Part shown: positions 47,423 through 60,096 of the stretch, in pieces
Layout of the letters: every line of letters starts with the position of its first letter
Position numbering within the stretch: the stretch's first letter is position 1
Origin: Kingdonia uniflora
Taxonomy: Eukaryota > Streptophyta > Magnoliopsida > Ranunculales > Circaeasteraceae
NCBI GenBank assembly: GCA_014058105.1
Contig: JACGCM010000146.1
Span: 620,001-684,000 of the forward strand
DNA: 64,000 nt
Direction of reading: 5' to 3'
Position numbers and translations under genes: made by a program
The notes under the pieces: generated by a model
What the model was told of the DNA's origin: nothing
The model's input: only the letters and a program-made list of their open reading frames with translations
Databases searched by the model: none

Positions 47423-48067
47423 CGTTATCAGCACTGCGAAGAGCTAGTGGATCAAAATAGATAAAAATGACTCTCCGACAAGTATTTTTTTAGAATTTTT
47501 TAGCGTTGCGGAGAGGTAATTTTTATCAAATTTCAATTTTTATATATTAATTACTTAATCTATCATATATGATATGTAGATCTGTATTTAAGAATTAATA
47601 TGTATTTTTTTTTCGAAATTATTATGGCTATTTTAGTATTTTTTTTTTACCCTTGTGAAATGGCTATTTTAAACTAAAATAAAGACTATTGTGGTTATCA
47701 GATTGACGCATTTTTAATTTTGTTGCGTAGTCTACTCCACAACGATTACACCCATATATTGCACATCTCCGGGAGATGTCCTTGTCGCCAAAAAAATTAC
47801 GTATAAACTGGGCAATTCATAGTCAAAAAAATCAAATTTTAAACGGCGTATTAGTTCATGCTGACGTCAGCTTGGGTTTATTATTATTATTATTATTTAT
47901 TTATTTTGAAAACAATTATTAAATTATGATGATGTCATCAAATTTAGATCCATTTCTTGAAAACTAGACCTAGATCAGACCTGATCTATAAAATCTGATC
48001 AGATGTGATTTGCTAACTTGGCAAGGACTGCTCGGCCCACATTGATATGTGTCAAGGATACGTAGTA

Positions 48068-48181
48068 GTAGGACTCACCGTGCTGATGTGACATGACACA
48101 TGATAGTGGGACCCACCATGCTGATATGGTATGACATGTGGCTGTGGGACCCACCATGCTGACGTAGCATGACATGTAGCA
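48068..48181 (+). repeat. 38-bp tandem repeat, three units
   Basis: Units start at 48068, 48106 and 48144, with the theme gtgggacccaccatgctgat. It lies in the internal leader of the old copia. Confidence 0.8.
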
Positions 48182-48489
48182 GTATACAACTCGCCTATGG
48201 ATCTATCTGCTTATTGAGCATTACCGATAATCAGATGAGTGGTGACACATGTCTAAGAGACATTAGTACCAAACACTCGATCCTTTTGAGATTTAAACAT
48301 GTTTCTTGCCTCTAACCTTGTGCATCGGGGATGTCACAAAAATCATTGACACAGCCAACATAATAAAACGTACTGAGTGCGTCACGCTATTACTCCATAA
48401 CGGTACGATGCGGGGTATCTAGTCCACTTTATACTCTAGTAAATTAAGCTAAATTTTACTGAGTTCTAGGGAGATACATGATAATGCTT

Positions 48490-48635
48490 TGTTAGAGTTA
48501 GCTTGTATTGCCCATGGGCTTTTATGTCCTTTTACCCGTCTTTACTCTTTTCCCTTTTGTAAAAGTTGTTGCCTTAACCCTAACTTTCAACATACATTCT
48601 AATTATCAGAGAGTGTTCTTATCTTTCTGTTATCA
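48490..48635 (+). repeat. 5' LTR of nested copia
   Basis: 146 bp, more than 85 percent alike to 53327-53471 by eye. Small LTR for the family. Confidence 0.9.
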
Positions 48636-49144
48636 TGGTATCAAGAACAAGATTTTTTCTCGATCCTCATTAAAGATGTCATTCTCTCTCACTCTCTCTC
48701 TCTCTTTCTTGATGCCTGCTTATATTGATAGTGATTAGAAAAGGATTAGAGGAATTCATTTTAATCTAATTTGGGTTTGTTTGACTGGAGAATAATCTTG
48801 TTTTGATGCTGATTCAACCATAAATTACTCTAGGGTTTTCGGTTTTAGGGTCCATCGTAGCATATATTTCCAATTGGACCTTGTGGGTTTATCAATTCAT
48901 GATTTAAGGTTTGTTGTTTGTGGAGAGCTGGTGATTTGACATTCTTCTGTGATTGAGTTGTTGTTATTGTGCATTAGGTTGGTGGTAGTTACGATAATCT
49001 GTGTTCTTCAATTACTTTCCAACTTTTAATCTCTTGCAACAGTGTTTTGGGATTGGGGATAAGCTCTGGTGCTGTAAATTGGGTTTGAGTTGGTATAATC
49101 TATTTATGTATCTTTGTGGGATTGAATTCTTGTAGCTGAATTTG

Positions 49145-52100
49145 TATTTTGAAATAATGATGACTGATGAAAAATTAGATTTCTAAGGGATTGGTTTGAA
49201 ATTGATTGGACCTAATTATGAGTATTGGGCCGATACAATGACCCACTTCATGATAGGTCAATGGTTATGGGATAATGTTGATGGAACAGCTACAAAGCCG
49301 TCGGATCCTGAAAAATTGATATATGCAACTGATTTTAAAAAATGGCAAATGAATAACTCAAAGATCATTACGTGGATCGACAATTCGGTTGAAATCTTAA
49401 TTGGTATTCAGTTAGCAAAATTCCAAACAACAGAGAAGAGGTGGGATCATTTGAAGAAGCTTTTTACTAAATTGGATTTTTCTCGGCAATATCACTTGGA
49501 AGTTGATGTTAGAGGGGTTCAACAAAATGATCGTAGTTTTCAAGAGTTTTATAATGTGTTAACTAGTTTGTGAGATTAGCTAGCCTTGATTGAGCCATCA
49601 GGACTTACTGTTTACGTTGATTCGATCAAAAATAGAGAACAACAACAATTAGTGCAGTTTCTAGTTACATTACATGATAATTTTGAGTCTCTTCGGGGTT
49701 CAAATCTTCATAGAGATCCTTTTCCAAGTGTTGATTTTGTAGTTAGTGAGCTTCTTGCAAAGGAGGATCGTTTGAAGAAGAAGATAAGAAAGGGGACTCT
49801 TACTATACCTACTTAGTCAGTTTTAGCAGTTCGGCCAATGTATTAGTCTCCAGCTTCTTATCCACGACCTCGTGATGAATGTGCATTTTCTCATCAAAAA
49901 GGCCATTGGAAGAATCAATACCCAAAGAGGTCATTATAGCAATACCAAGGGTCTGCACCGTTACCACCCTCACAATAATATTGAGGTCCGTCCCATTCTC
50001 AGTCCTACAGAGAAACACCTGCACAACAGTACTTTAGGCCCCCATCACAAAATCCACAGCGCCTACCTACGCCCCTACCTCATCGTGCTCATCCTACTCA
50101 GTCTGTAACATTACCGTACAGTGATGCATCATTTTTTGATATTGCAGCTCAGATATAGCATTTTTTTCTTTAGCGTCTTGATATTATTCTACATACTGGT
50201 TCTACCTCATCTGGTGCAACTTCAGGTAGTTGTCATACAACTTAGATTTTTGATTTTAGTGCCCTATATTATATGACTCGTGATCGGTCTATCTTTTCGA
50301 GTCTTATACGTCCTCATCCATCATTAGTGTTACTGCAGTTAATGGATCATTTATGCCCTTAGTTGGAGTTGGACCTGTCTCTACATCACACTTATCCCTT
50401 ACTGATGTTTATTTTCTTTCCCATCTCACTTTGAGTTTGATTTCTGTCAGTCAGTTTTATCTTTCTAGATATTTTGTTTACTTTTCTAATTCTCATTATT
50501 TTGTGCACGACCGTCATACTCAGAGGTTAATTGGGACCGGTCGTAGAGATGGCGGCCTGTACGTTTTAGAAATTTTTTAGCCATCTGCTAGAACAGTTTT
50601 GGTTAGTTCATTTGTTGATTTTTCATCTTTCCATTTAGGATCTAAGTTTAGCATATTTTATTTATTGCATGCTAGATTAGGTCCTGTGTTAGGATCTCGG
50701 TTAAAGTATTTAGTTTCGACTGGTATTTTAGGAAATGTTCATTGTCATGATATTTCAAAGTGTTTTAGTTGTAAACTTGAAATTTTTTCTACTTTATGCT
50801 TTTCTGTTAGTACATCTGTCACTTCTGTACCTTTTGATCTAGTTCCTTGCTCCCCATCCTACTAAGGGGGGGGGGGAGGTCTCGTTATTATGTTTCATTT
50901 GTTGATGATTATTCTTGTAACTACTGGGTATTTTTGATGAAACGACGATCTGAGTTTCTTTCAAATTTCAAAGCATTTAAAACTTTGGTTAAACCATAAT
51001 TTTCTACTGTTATCAAATGCTCTCGAGGTGACTTGGGATGAGAGTATACCTCCGGAAATTTTGCAAATTTACTTGCCTCAAATGGGACTACCCACCAGTC
51101 TTCTTGTACTGAAAATCCTCAACAAAATGGTATTGCTGAAAGAAAACATCATCATATAATGGAGATTGCATGATCTATATTTCTTTCTGCATTTGTTCAT
51201 AGTATCCTTTGGGGTGAGGCAATCCTTAGAGTTGTTCATCTAATTAATAGGATTTTAACAATTCTGACTTCTAGCATTTCTCCTTATGAGCGTTTGTTCG
51301 AAAAACCTCCAGATTATCCGTCCTTGAGGGTTTTTGGCTGTACATGCTTTGTTATGTGCCACAATCTCGACCGTAAAAAGATTTCTCGTCGATCAATTAT
51401 GTGTGTTTTTCTTGGCTACAGTGATACTCAGAAAGATTATAGATGTTATGTTCCCATTGCTCAAAAGTTATATGTCTCCCACCACGTAGTCTTTTTAGAG
51501 CGCATCCCTCTGTAATTCTTGACCGATCATGAGAGATTCACGAATCGGAGTTGCTCTATGTCAATTATTTCCCTGTTAATGACATTAGTTTTGATACATC
51601 TGATATACTAGCTACACTGCCAATTCCTGTGCATGTCCCAATGATCCTTATTTTTGTTGGACCAGCTCCTCGACATTATCTGGTGCGTGATCATCGTCCT
51701 CGTGATAAATTAGGTATTTCCAACTCTTGTTATTTCACCGAGTTTACTTCTTTTTTGGCAACTATTCATGGTCATTTTGAGCCATCTTCTTGCAAAGAGG
51801 CATGTGTTGATCCTCTTTGGTGACAAGCCATGGATGAGGAACTATTTGCTTTACACCAAACATGGACATGGAATTTGATGTTGTTACCATTGGAAAAGCA
51901 TATTGTTAGTAGTCGTTGGATTTACAAAATAAAGTCAAAATCTGATGGATCAGTTGAGTGATACAAGGCCTACCTTGTTACTCGTGGTTTTATGCAAGAG
52001 TATGGGATTGATTTTAAGGTGACTTTTGCTCCCATTATAAAGAAGACCACAATTCGTCTCTTGATTGCCATTGCGTCTGCTCGACAATTGGAGTTATATC

Positions 52101-53330
52101 AGATGGATGTAAATAATTCCTTTTTGCATGGTGATTTGACTGAGGAAGTGTATATGACTCCTCCTCCAGGAGTTTCTCATTCGCCTGGTAAAGTTTGCAA
52201 ACTTTGTAAGGCTCTATATGGTCTCAAACAAGCACCTTGTGCTTGGTTTGAAAAGTTTTATTAGTTATTCGTCAGTGTGATTTTTAGAGTAATAACCATG
52301 ATTCAACTTTATTTGTGCGTACAACAGTAGTGGGTAGTATTTTTTTGTTGTTATATGTTGATGATATGATTTTGACTGGTGATGATAGTATTGGCATCTC
52401 CACTTTGAAACATCAGCTACATCGTGAGTTTGAGATGAAAGATCTAGGTTCTCTTCGCTATTTTCTGGGTATTGAGGTAGCCCCATCTCCTAAAGGCTAC
52501 TTGTTGTCTCAATCTAAATATGTTGTAGATGTTATTGAGAGAGTACGACTTACTGATACTCGGTCTAGTGGGACTCCTCTTGAGCTTCATGTGTGTCTTA
52601 CTCCTTCTGATGGTGTACCTTTGGGAGATCCTAATTTGCATCGAGTAATTGTTGGAAGCCTTATATATTTGACTATCACTCGGCCTGATATTACATATGT
52701 TGTTCATATTGTCAGTCAATTTGTTTCAGATCCTAGAACTGTGCATTGGGCTGCTGTCATTCGGATTCTAACGTATATCTGTGGTAATTTACTTTAGACT
52801 ATATTGATTTCGTTATCCTCATCATTAGTTCATCGAGCTTATTCTAATGCTGATTGGGGGGGGGGGGATCCTACTGATTATTGACCGACCACCGACCTTT
52901 GTGTATTTTTTGGGTGATTCTTTTATATCTTGGCAGAGTAAGAAGTAGGATGTTGTTTCTCGATCTTCTGCTGAGGCTGAGTACCGTACTATGGTTGTGA
53001 CTGCAGCTAAGATAGTTTGGCTCCACCGGCTTCTTGCCGACTTAGGAGTTTCTCTATCTTCTCCTACCCCTATGTATTGCAACGACAAAAGTGTCATCTA
53101 TATTGCTCACAATTCAATATTTCATGAACGAGCAAAGCACAATAAAATTGATTGCCACTCTACTCGCCATCATTTGCAGAAGGGGACCTTATCTTTACCT
53201 TACATTCAGTCTCAGTTGAACCTGGCTGATTTCTTCACGAAGTCTCATGCTTTGCAACACTTTCATTTTTTACTTAGAAAACTCTCGAAGTTACTTGCTA
53301 TGTCGGGGGGGGGGGGGGGGGGGGGGTGTT
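49145..53330 (+). pseudogene. Nested copia gag-pol (decayed)
   Basis: Gag begins near 49157 (a stop soon follows) with LIGPNYEYWADTMTHF and a UBN2-type core (LKKLFTKLDFSRQYHL), open from 49196 to 49573 and again 49586-49816. Pre-integrase and integrase fragments follow: SRYYVSFVDDYSCNYWVF (about 50,880), then NGIAERKHHH (about 51,130-51,160) and the EKPPDYPSLRVFGC block (51294-51515). RT of RVT_2 type is at 51992-52264 (YQMDVNNSFLHGDL, LYGLKQAPCAWFEKF) and 52315-52797 (LLLYVDDMILTGDD, intact YVDD). RNase H runs to 53330 (YCNDKSVIYIAHN). Poly-G runs of about 10 at 50866 and about 12 at 52856 fall at frame breaks. Not functional as it stands. Confidence 0.9.
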
Positions 53331-53471
53331 AGAGTTAGCTTGTATAGCCCAAGGACTTTATATCTTTTTACCTATCTTTACTCTTTTCCCTTTTGTAAAG
53401 GTTGTTGCCTTAACCTTAACTTTCAACATACATTCTAATTATCAGAGAGTGTTATTCTCCTTTTATTATCA
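53327..53471 (+). repeat. 3' LTR of nested copia
   Basis: 145 bp, right of a 22-base G-run; ends TTATCA before the tgctt duplication. Confidence 0.9.
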
Positions 53472-53739
53472 TGCTTATCACGTAAAGACTATTGAAGAAA
53501 ATGACGGACAAGTTTTTGTGCATTCCTTCCATGTCTAAAGGTTGGAACATAATATTAGAACGGTTTCCAATACACTCTTCCAGGCTCGGCTAATGAGGAG
53601 GATTATCGGGAATACATCTTGACTTTTCTTAAAAGGAGAAAAGATCCAGAGAGTGTACATGTAATGATTAACTTTTAAAAAAGTTCTATTATTCATCCTA
53701 GATGACCAAGATGGAGTGGGATCTCCAGCCTTTGCTCTT

Positions 53740-55735
53740 AACATATCCATGGTGACACATGTAGACTTATCCATCCACATGATGGCCCATTTGCATATTT
53801 ATGGTCATAATAGACGCATCTTGGGGATGGTCTTACTTTTGCCTATTATTAACATCTAAGAATGAAATGCTAACACAACTTCTTACTTAGATCATTCAAT
53901 TACTGGCTCTGTTCCTGGATTAATTGATCAAGTCGATCGATGTGACTTAACGAGGGTTTACAAATTTGACTCACAGGCTTTTGATAATTATTTTATCGTT
54001 AAATAGGATAGATGATTAAGTATCATGACTATGCCATACCATACCCAACTCAAGATTGGTGAAGAACCTTATCAGGCAATACCATACCCATTGTTATTAT
54101 GACCACAGTTTTTGGCTAGTGTGTGGGATATGCATTCTTGCTCCCACAATACTGATTAAGGTTCATGCTATAGCAAATCATCAAATCTTTTCCCTAAGCA
54201 ATTAATAACTGGGCCGGAGCCCGGTGTTGCCCATCAACAAACATTTGGATGTTCCCTATAGGTACCAATCGCACCACCATAATATATGAAGATGGGACCT
54301 TTAACGTCGGTATGGTATTATGTAGGTTATGATTTATATCTATCACTATATATTTAAATCCCCTCTGGCGACATATATACATACTACAACGTAGATTATC
54401 ACTTTGATGAGATGATATTCCCAGCATTGGTGGGGGGGGGGGGGGGGGGAGGGGGAGCAATGATAGTCAATGCTGAGGATATTTTCAAGATTAGTTAGAA
54501 AACACCATCGTTGTATCATCTAGATCCCTTTACATAAGTTAAGTGACAATAAGATTCAACGGATTATGAACTTGTAATAAGTTACAAATGAATTGCCATA
54601 CACATTCATAGGCATGGTTGAAGTATCATAGGTGTATGTACCTACAAGTAATATACCTACACAGCTAAACGTTCTGGGAGAATTAGTACTGCAAACAAAT
54701 TTGAGGCTCATACTTAGTACGGAGCACAATTGGAAGAAAGTATTCTGAGCCGGGGAGCTGCAGAATAAGGGACAAATATGAGTAATGGTATAGTCGGTTT
54801 ATCGGGGATGGAACCACCCATCGACGAGGCAATAGTAGTAACGCATCCAGCTGATGCATTACGAGGCAAGCCCAGGGTGGCACATGCGTATGACAATAAG
54901 AAGATATCAATCTATTAAAAGTTTGTAATGGCACAACGTAGGATCATTCAGTGGAGATTTATCGACAAGGTATTCATATTCGCTGCTGTGCTCGCCATCA
55001 AGGATGTGGATTCAAAACTACTTATTGTAAGCGACTATGTGCTGTAGTACATTGGTCATTGTAGGTATTTGGAATCCAAGCGGAGCTCAACTTGTTAGCA
55101 TAATACGAAGTGATGCCATAGAGCCTGTCGGTTACAAATTGGAATGGTACGAAAACATGATTTATTCAAAGTGATAATTAGGTCAAGGCTAGACTAGTTT
55201 CCCAGGAACTCTTTAAGAGATCTAGCATGGATTACAATAAGACCTATCATCCGGTTATGGATGCTATAATGTTTTTGTACTAATCAGTCTATCAAGTTGT
55301 CGATGACAAGCTAGACATGCGTCTTATGTAAATACCACGTTTCTATATAGGAAACTAGATAAAAATATCTACATGAAGCCATCCAGGGAGGTATAAGCTT
55401 CTGGAAGTAATTAAGCCTAACACACGAGGTGTGTACATAATAAAACTGGAAAAGTTATTATTGACTTGAAGAAATTAGGGTCCATTTGACAAAGTAAGTT
55501 AACTAAGTATTTGAAGGTCGGGGACTTTGCAAATATCATTATATGTCCATGCATTCTTATTTAGAACACAAATATTTGCTTCAATTATCATAACAATGTA
55601 TTAAATGATTTGGATATAATTAAAACTCCGGGGAGATCGTGAGAGCCGCTGAATACCTTAGAAAGGAATTCAAAATAAAAAGACCTTAGGAAATCAAGTA
55701 GTATCTCAATTTGCAGATTGAACATCTTGGTAGTT
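53740..55735 (+). pseudogene. Old copia integrase and RT fragments
   Basis: Plus-strand reading shows an integrase piece (HPSCGPFAYFMVLIDAS and SQAFDNYF, about 53,760-53,990). A following piece has VPIAPP..KMGP..YYVGYD (about 54,235-54,420), then an RVT_2 piece (DLKKLGSI, about 55,460, then a frame with TPGRS and AAEYLRKEFKIKDL-like residues to 55,735). The order matches copia pol. Stops and shifts are frequent, so this is much older than the nested element. The region 54,430-55,190 holds a G-run (54431-54460) and otherwise unrecognised sequence. Confidence 0.65.
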
Positions 55736-55751
55736 GTAGGGACCTATCCCT

Positions 55752-56348
55752 CGATTTAACCCAATTTAAAATATTTCTAATTTGAACTACCTCCATATTA
55801 GACTCATGCATTTTACATGTGACATGAACAGTCAACAGTGTCTCCTAGCCCACGAATTAATGAAGAATGTGGATCGAGCATTTATACAAAAGCATGAACA
55901 AATCCAAGATACCTGTCTCTCACGAACTCAACAGTTACTCAGTCAACCACCACTTCCCACATTGTTTGAAGAAGGTGCTTCAGCATGATAACGAACTGCG
56001 GGCAAGGCCTATATATGGAAAAAGTTCCAAAAGAGACAGGACCAGAAAAATATACGAGATATCACCAAGAAAACCATATTTTCTTGATTCTCAAACACCA
56101 AATTTCTTATTTACAAGATCAAGTATTTCTTGTTTGAGAGATCACTTGTAATAAGATATCAGCCTCAAGTAATAAAAGTTATTGTTACTAAAACCCTCAA
56201 CCCAAGGTCGTGGCTTTTTACCTATTCAAAGGTTTTTCACGCTAAATTACTTGTGGTATTTCTTACTTTACATTAGTTTTTGTCACAGGAACATTGGTGT
56301 AAGAGCTAATTCCGAGCCATCTTGAGCTTATGGAATTAAGTTATTACA
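55752..56348 (+). repeat. 5' LTR of Tat copy B
   Basis: 597 bp, aligned along its length with 4342-4944. TATA box ctatatatgg at 56010-56019. A polyadenylation-type aataaa lies near 56174. Confidence 0.85.
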
Positions 56349-56368
56349 TTTTGCACCGCCTGTGGGAA
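56349..56368 (+). other. Primer-binding region of Tat copy B
   Basis: ttttgcaccgcctgtgggaa directly after the LTR. Tat elements commonly have a similar tttggcgccgtctgtgggga here; four to five positions differ. Confidence 0.6.
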
Positions 56369-56426
56369 TGAAGACATTTCTATGATATCCTAAAGCATAC
56401 ATTCACTTTACTATCAATCTCTAATC

Positions 56427-57713
56427 ATGGTCACTTCCAGACGACCAGTAACCGGAATCCAACTTGATCTTTCAGTTAAGCCGGAGCAGCTCACCAAACT
56501 ACGGGTGAATCTCTACACCAAAACAGAGAAACATAATGAGCTCGAATGTCAATTAACTCTTGACCGGGAACTCTGTGAGATGGAGCTCAAAGCCAAGTGA
56601 CAAGCCCGTTTGACAACATTCAAACACCATAAAGACCAGATGACAACCATGTAGACTACATTACAAGCTCTGCAGGATACTCAACAGGCTCCTCAAACCA
56701 TAGATCATGATCAAGTGTTGGAGACCTTCCGGGTTTCTGCGCGTGATAGATTGGGACCTCGAGGAGCAACCAACAAAGTTATTTCCAGAAATATTCAGCA
56801 CACATATTAACCTACCATTCATTTAGGTGGTAAAGTTCAATCTGAAATCAGCAGAGGTTACCAATTTTTTAAACGTTAGGAGGAAGAACAATGACATTTA
56901 CCTTGAATTCTAGTACGTGATCGTTTGAGTGAAGGCACAAGTACTCATAATCTTTAGCCACCTCGTCAAGCCACTCAACCGACATGTCAATATGTCACAC
57001 AAGAGCATATAGATCAGTGCATTAAGAAGTTGACTGAAGTACAAGTTCTAGGCACTACAGACGACCTTACCAAATTATAAGGAAGTCCAATTTCCAAAAA
57101 ACTATTTGATGTGGCAGTACCGAAAGGTTTCCATACTCCAAAAATTCACAAATACAAGGGCACCGATCCAAAGGAACACATTCAACAATACCGTAATTCA
57201 TTGGGATTGTACTCCAATCTCAACTACATCCTTTACCGTCTGTTCGCAACAAGTCTACAGGAAGAACCACTCTGGCGGTTCCACTCTTTACCAGAAGATT
57301 CTATACTTACATTTGATCAGCTGCAGAAATAGTTCCTCAAGACGTATGCTCATAATAGAAACAAGGAGGAGAATTTATAATCTCTTATTAGTCTTAAACA
57401 ATCATACGCAGAGAAGCTCGGGGCTTTTGCATAGAAGTTTTTAAAGCTCGCACGTAAAGTAGACAATCTCGATCAGAAAACAACTGTTACTGCTTTCACC
57501 AACATGCTCCAGCCCGATTACAAGGCCAAAGAAGACCTCTTCCTCAACAAACCTGAAACCTTGGAGAATATGATCACCAAGGTCAATGGATATGTCGACC
57601 TGGAAAGGATGATGTCTGAAAGGCATAAATCTACTAAATCCATCCGAACCACGAAAGGTCCAACTACAGCTCAAAATAATGAACCAAAAGAGGATTAGGG
57701 TGATCAAAAGCAT
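56427..57713 (+). pseudogene. Tat gag (decayed)
   Basis: Starts with ATG at 56427 (MVTSRRPVTGIQLDLS). A charged coiled segment follows, with stops at about 56598 and 56652. The gag core begins near 57110 (AVPKGFHTPKIHKYKGTDP; 57111-57332) and continues with LLYAHN- and LKQSYAEKLGAF-type residues. NMLQPDYKAKEDLFLNKPE is in the 57504-57698 frame. Its end near 57698 is a TAG. The following stretch (57700-57970) is Lys/Gly-rich as in nucleic acid-binding gag tails, but no CCHC knuckle was found. Confidence 0.75.
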
Positions 57714-58239
57714 TTCAAGGGCAACACTGGCAATCCTCGGAAAGGTGGTACATTACCTAAAATGGTCCTCCCAAAAATGAATGTTCGAATCTCCGCAATT
57801 TTTCCAATCTTATCCAAGGACAAGCTATACCATCACTCTCAATCATTGGAGCCAATTGAAAGCCGCCCGTACAGCATGCATTATAAGGTAAATCTTTATT
57901 TTACTGACAATTGCTATGCTTTACAGAGGTTGCTGGAATTCATTTTCAAGGAGGGACGGATGTTCTAATATATTATAGGCCTAAAATTATACAAGGATGA
58001 CAGCTATAAGAAGTAACTCGAAGTAGTCCAGGTCGAAGATCACGTTGAGGAGAATTATCTTTACCATATGTACCACAACATCATAATCAAAATTCATCAG
58101 ATCAACAACTCTTGCTGATTCAAGCGCAGGAGACTATCAAAATTTTACGTTCTCACACGTCAAGATAAATAAGCCAAGCTTTTAACTGAGTCGAGCAATC
58201 GCCGGCTTGGGATCTATTTCAAAGATTCTGACATTAGTC

Positions 58240-58640
58240 ATGAAAATTTTCCACATTATGATATATTAGTCATAATGCTCAAGATGAAGACGTTTTTCAT
58301 GCATACAATGATTATCGATACTGGAAGCCGTATTGAGATTCTCTTTCAGAGTATAATCGACAAGATGGGATTGTCCGATCAAGTTATTCCAAGCGACACC
58401 GATATCAGTGGATTCAATGGTTCAAAAGAAGAGTGAGTAGGCAAGATCATCTTACCTATTATCGTAGGACCAGTCACAATCGACGTCGTCTTCTACGCCA
58501 TCAACATCAAATCTCGCTTTCTCGGGATTATGGGCCGCTACTGGATTCACAACATGAAAGCAATCACTTCCACCTATCATCAAACACTCTGCTTCAAACA
58601 TAATGATGGTATCTATGAAATCAAAGGTAGTTAAAAGCTT
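58240..58640 (+). pseudogene. Tat protease (decayed)
   Basis: Retropepsin signature MIIDTGSRIEILF (DTGS retained) at about 58308-58345 is followed by an isoleucine-rich segment (GPVTIDVVFYAI) and a LGIMGRYW flap-like block. At least one in-frame stop (about 58436) lies in between. Confidence 0.7.
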
Positions 58641-58884
58641 TCTTGAGCTTGCAAGAATATTGTCTCTGCCATTTTAGATACCTTAGATAGATACGCTGCA
58701 TAACAATTATAGACAACTGATCACCTTGATGATCAGTCTTTAATAAAAGAGCCTGCAGAATACATCAACATTGATAGACCTAGCAGAGGTACTTTTATCG
58801 GCACAAAAATGATCCAATACAATAGGGAGGCTCTCATTTAATTCTTGCGACTGAATCGAGATGTTTTGTTTAGACTTTCAAAGA

Positions 58885-60090
58885 GATGCCTGGGGTCGAT
58901 CCGGCCAAGGCTTGTCAGAAATTGGCCATCAACATCAATACCACACTGGTCAAATAGAAATAGCAACGACTATCACCTCGTTTTCGAGATGAAGTTAACA
59001 TGGTGATTGATAAATTGATCAAAGTTAGATTCATTCGAGAAGCAAAGTATCCAGATTGGGTATCCAACATCGCCGTTGCCCCAAAGAAGAATGGAAAAGC
59101 CTGAATTTGTGTAGATTTCACAGATCTAAACAAACACACTCCAAAGAACAGTTTCCTCTTCTCAACATCCATCAAATGCTTGGTTCCACGGCAGGTCACA
59201 AACTCATATCTATGATGGATGCTACTTCGGGATACAATCAGATTCTTCCCTTGGAAGAAGATCAAGAAAAAACCACTTTCATCACTGAAAGAAGACTTTA
59301 CTACTACAAAGTCATGCCCTTCAGACTAAAAAATACAGGCGCAACTTATCAACGGTTGATGACTACCTTGTTCAAAGCATATTTTGAGAAAATTGTGGAA
59401 GTCTACATTTATGATCTCTTGTGCAGGAGCATACAATCAATCAACCACATCACAAATCTCTACACAATATTCAGCATTCTTCAATATTACAAGATGCTAC
59501 TCAATCCTGATAAGTATCAATTCGGAGTACATTTAGGCCGATTCCTCTGCAATCTCATCAACAAGAAGAGGATTCAGGCCGATTCAGATCAAATTTAGGC
59601 TTTCCTCAGCATGCCATCTCCAAAGACGACGAAAGACGTACAAAAACTTACTGACAAGATTGCTGCTATTAACTAATTTATTTTAAAATATTTAGATCTC
59701 TATCGTCGGGTATTCCTACTACTCCGTAGTTGTACCAAACAAGAAAAAGTTTAGCCCTATACAGAGATATAATGGACATTAGAATGCGAGGCTACTTTTA
59801 AGGATCTCAAAACCTATTTGGGGAAGTATCCCATCATGAACACCCCAGTAGATAATGAGGAACTTATCATTTGCCTAGCAGTTACAGATACTTATATCAG
59901 CTCGGTTCTTATTCGACTTGAAGGGAAAATTGAGATACTAGTCTACTTCATCAACAAAACCCTCACTTCAGCGGAAACGAGGTATTCTAAAATTGAGAGA
60001 CTCCTTCTAGCTCTTGTTTACACTTTACTGAAACTTAAGCGCTACTTCCAAACTCATTCAGTCAAAGTTATGACGAACTACCCACTCTAG
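58885..60090 (+). pseudogene. Tat reverse transcriptase and first RNase H (decayed)
   Basis: After a frame with MPGVDPAKACQKLAI, RT continues in 59056-59598 after a frame change: MMDATSGYNQILP, EEDQEKTTFITERR and YKVMPFRLKNTGATYQRL. The active-site box reads EVYIYDLL where YVDD or YIDD is expected; the first Asp is Tyr and the order is lost. The connection and RNase H segment (59818-60090) carry a degenerate ETRYSKIERLLLALVY and KVMTNYPL. A stop follows at 60089. Confidence 0.8.
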
Positions 60091-60096
60091 GAAGTT

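Larger units (their letters stand above)
48490..53471 (+). mobile_element. Ty1/copia element, complete, nested
   Basis: LTRs of 146 and 145 bp (48490-48635 and 53327-53471) begin TGTTAGAGTTAGCTTGTAT and end TTATCA. Both are flanked by the perfect 5-bp duplication tgctt (48485-48489 and 53472-53476). The primer site tggtatcaagaac directly follows the 5' LTR, and a G-run at 53305-53326 serves as polypurine tract. The internal region codes for a gag-pol polyprotein that is broken at several places. Confidence 0.95.
47176..55751 (+). mobile_element. Old Ty1/copia element, interrupted and truncated
   Basis: A 5' LTR-like block starts TGTTAGGAGTTGGG (47176) and ends near 47422, where ttatcagcac resembles a primer site known in plant copia elements. 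The internal region continues to 48489, is split by the complete copia 48490-53471, and resumes at 53472. Beyond it, plus-strand copia integrase fragments (from 53740) and an RT fragment (to 55735) follow in the correct order. The RT is cut by the LTR of the Tat element at 55752. No 3' LTR is present in the window. Confidence 0.65.

Noticed and set aside
53535..53780. Minus-strand ORFs in the copia region
   Set aside because: Shadows of plus-strand copia integrase.
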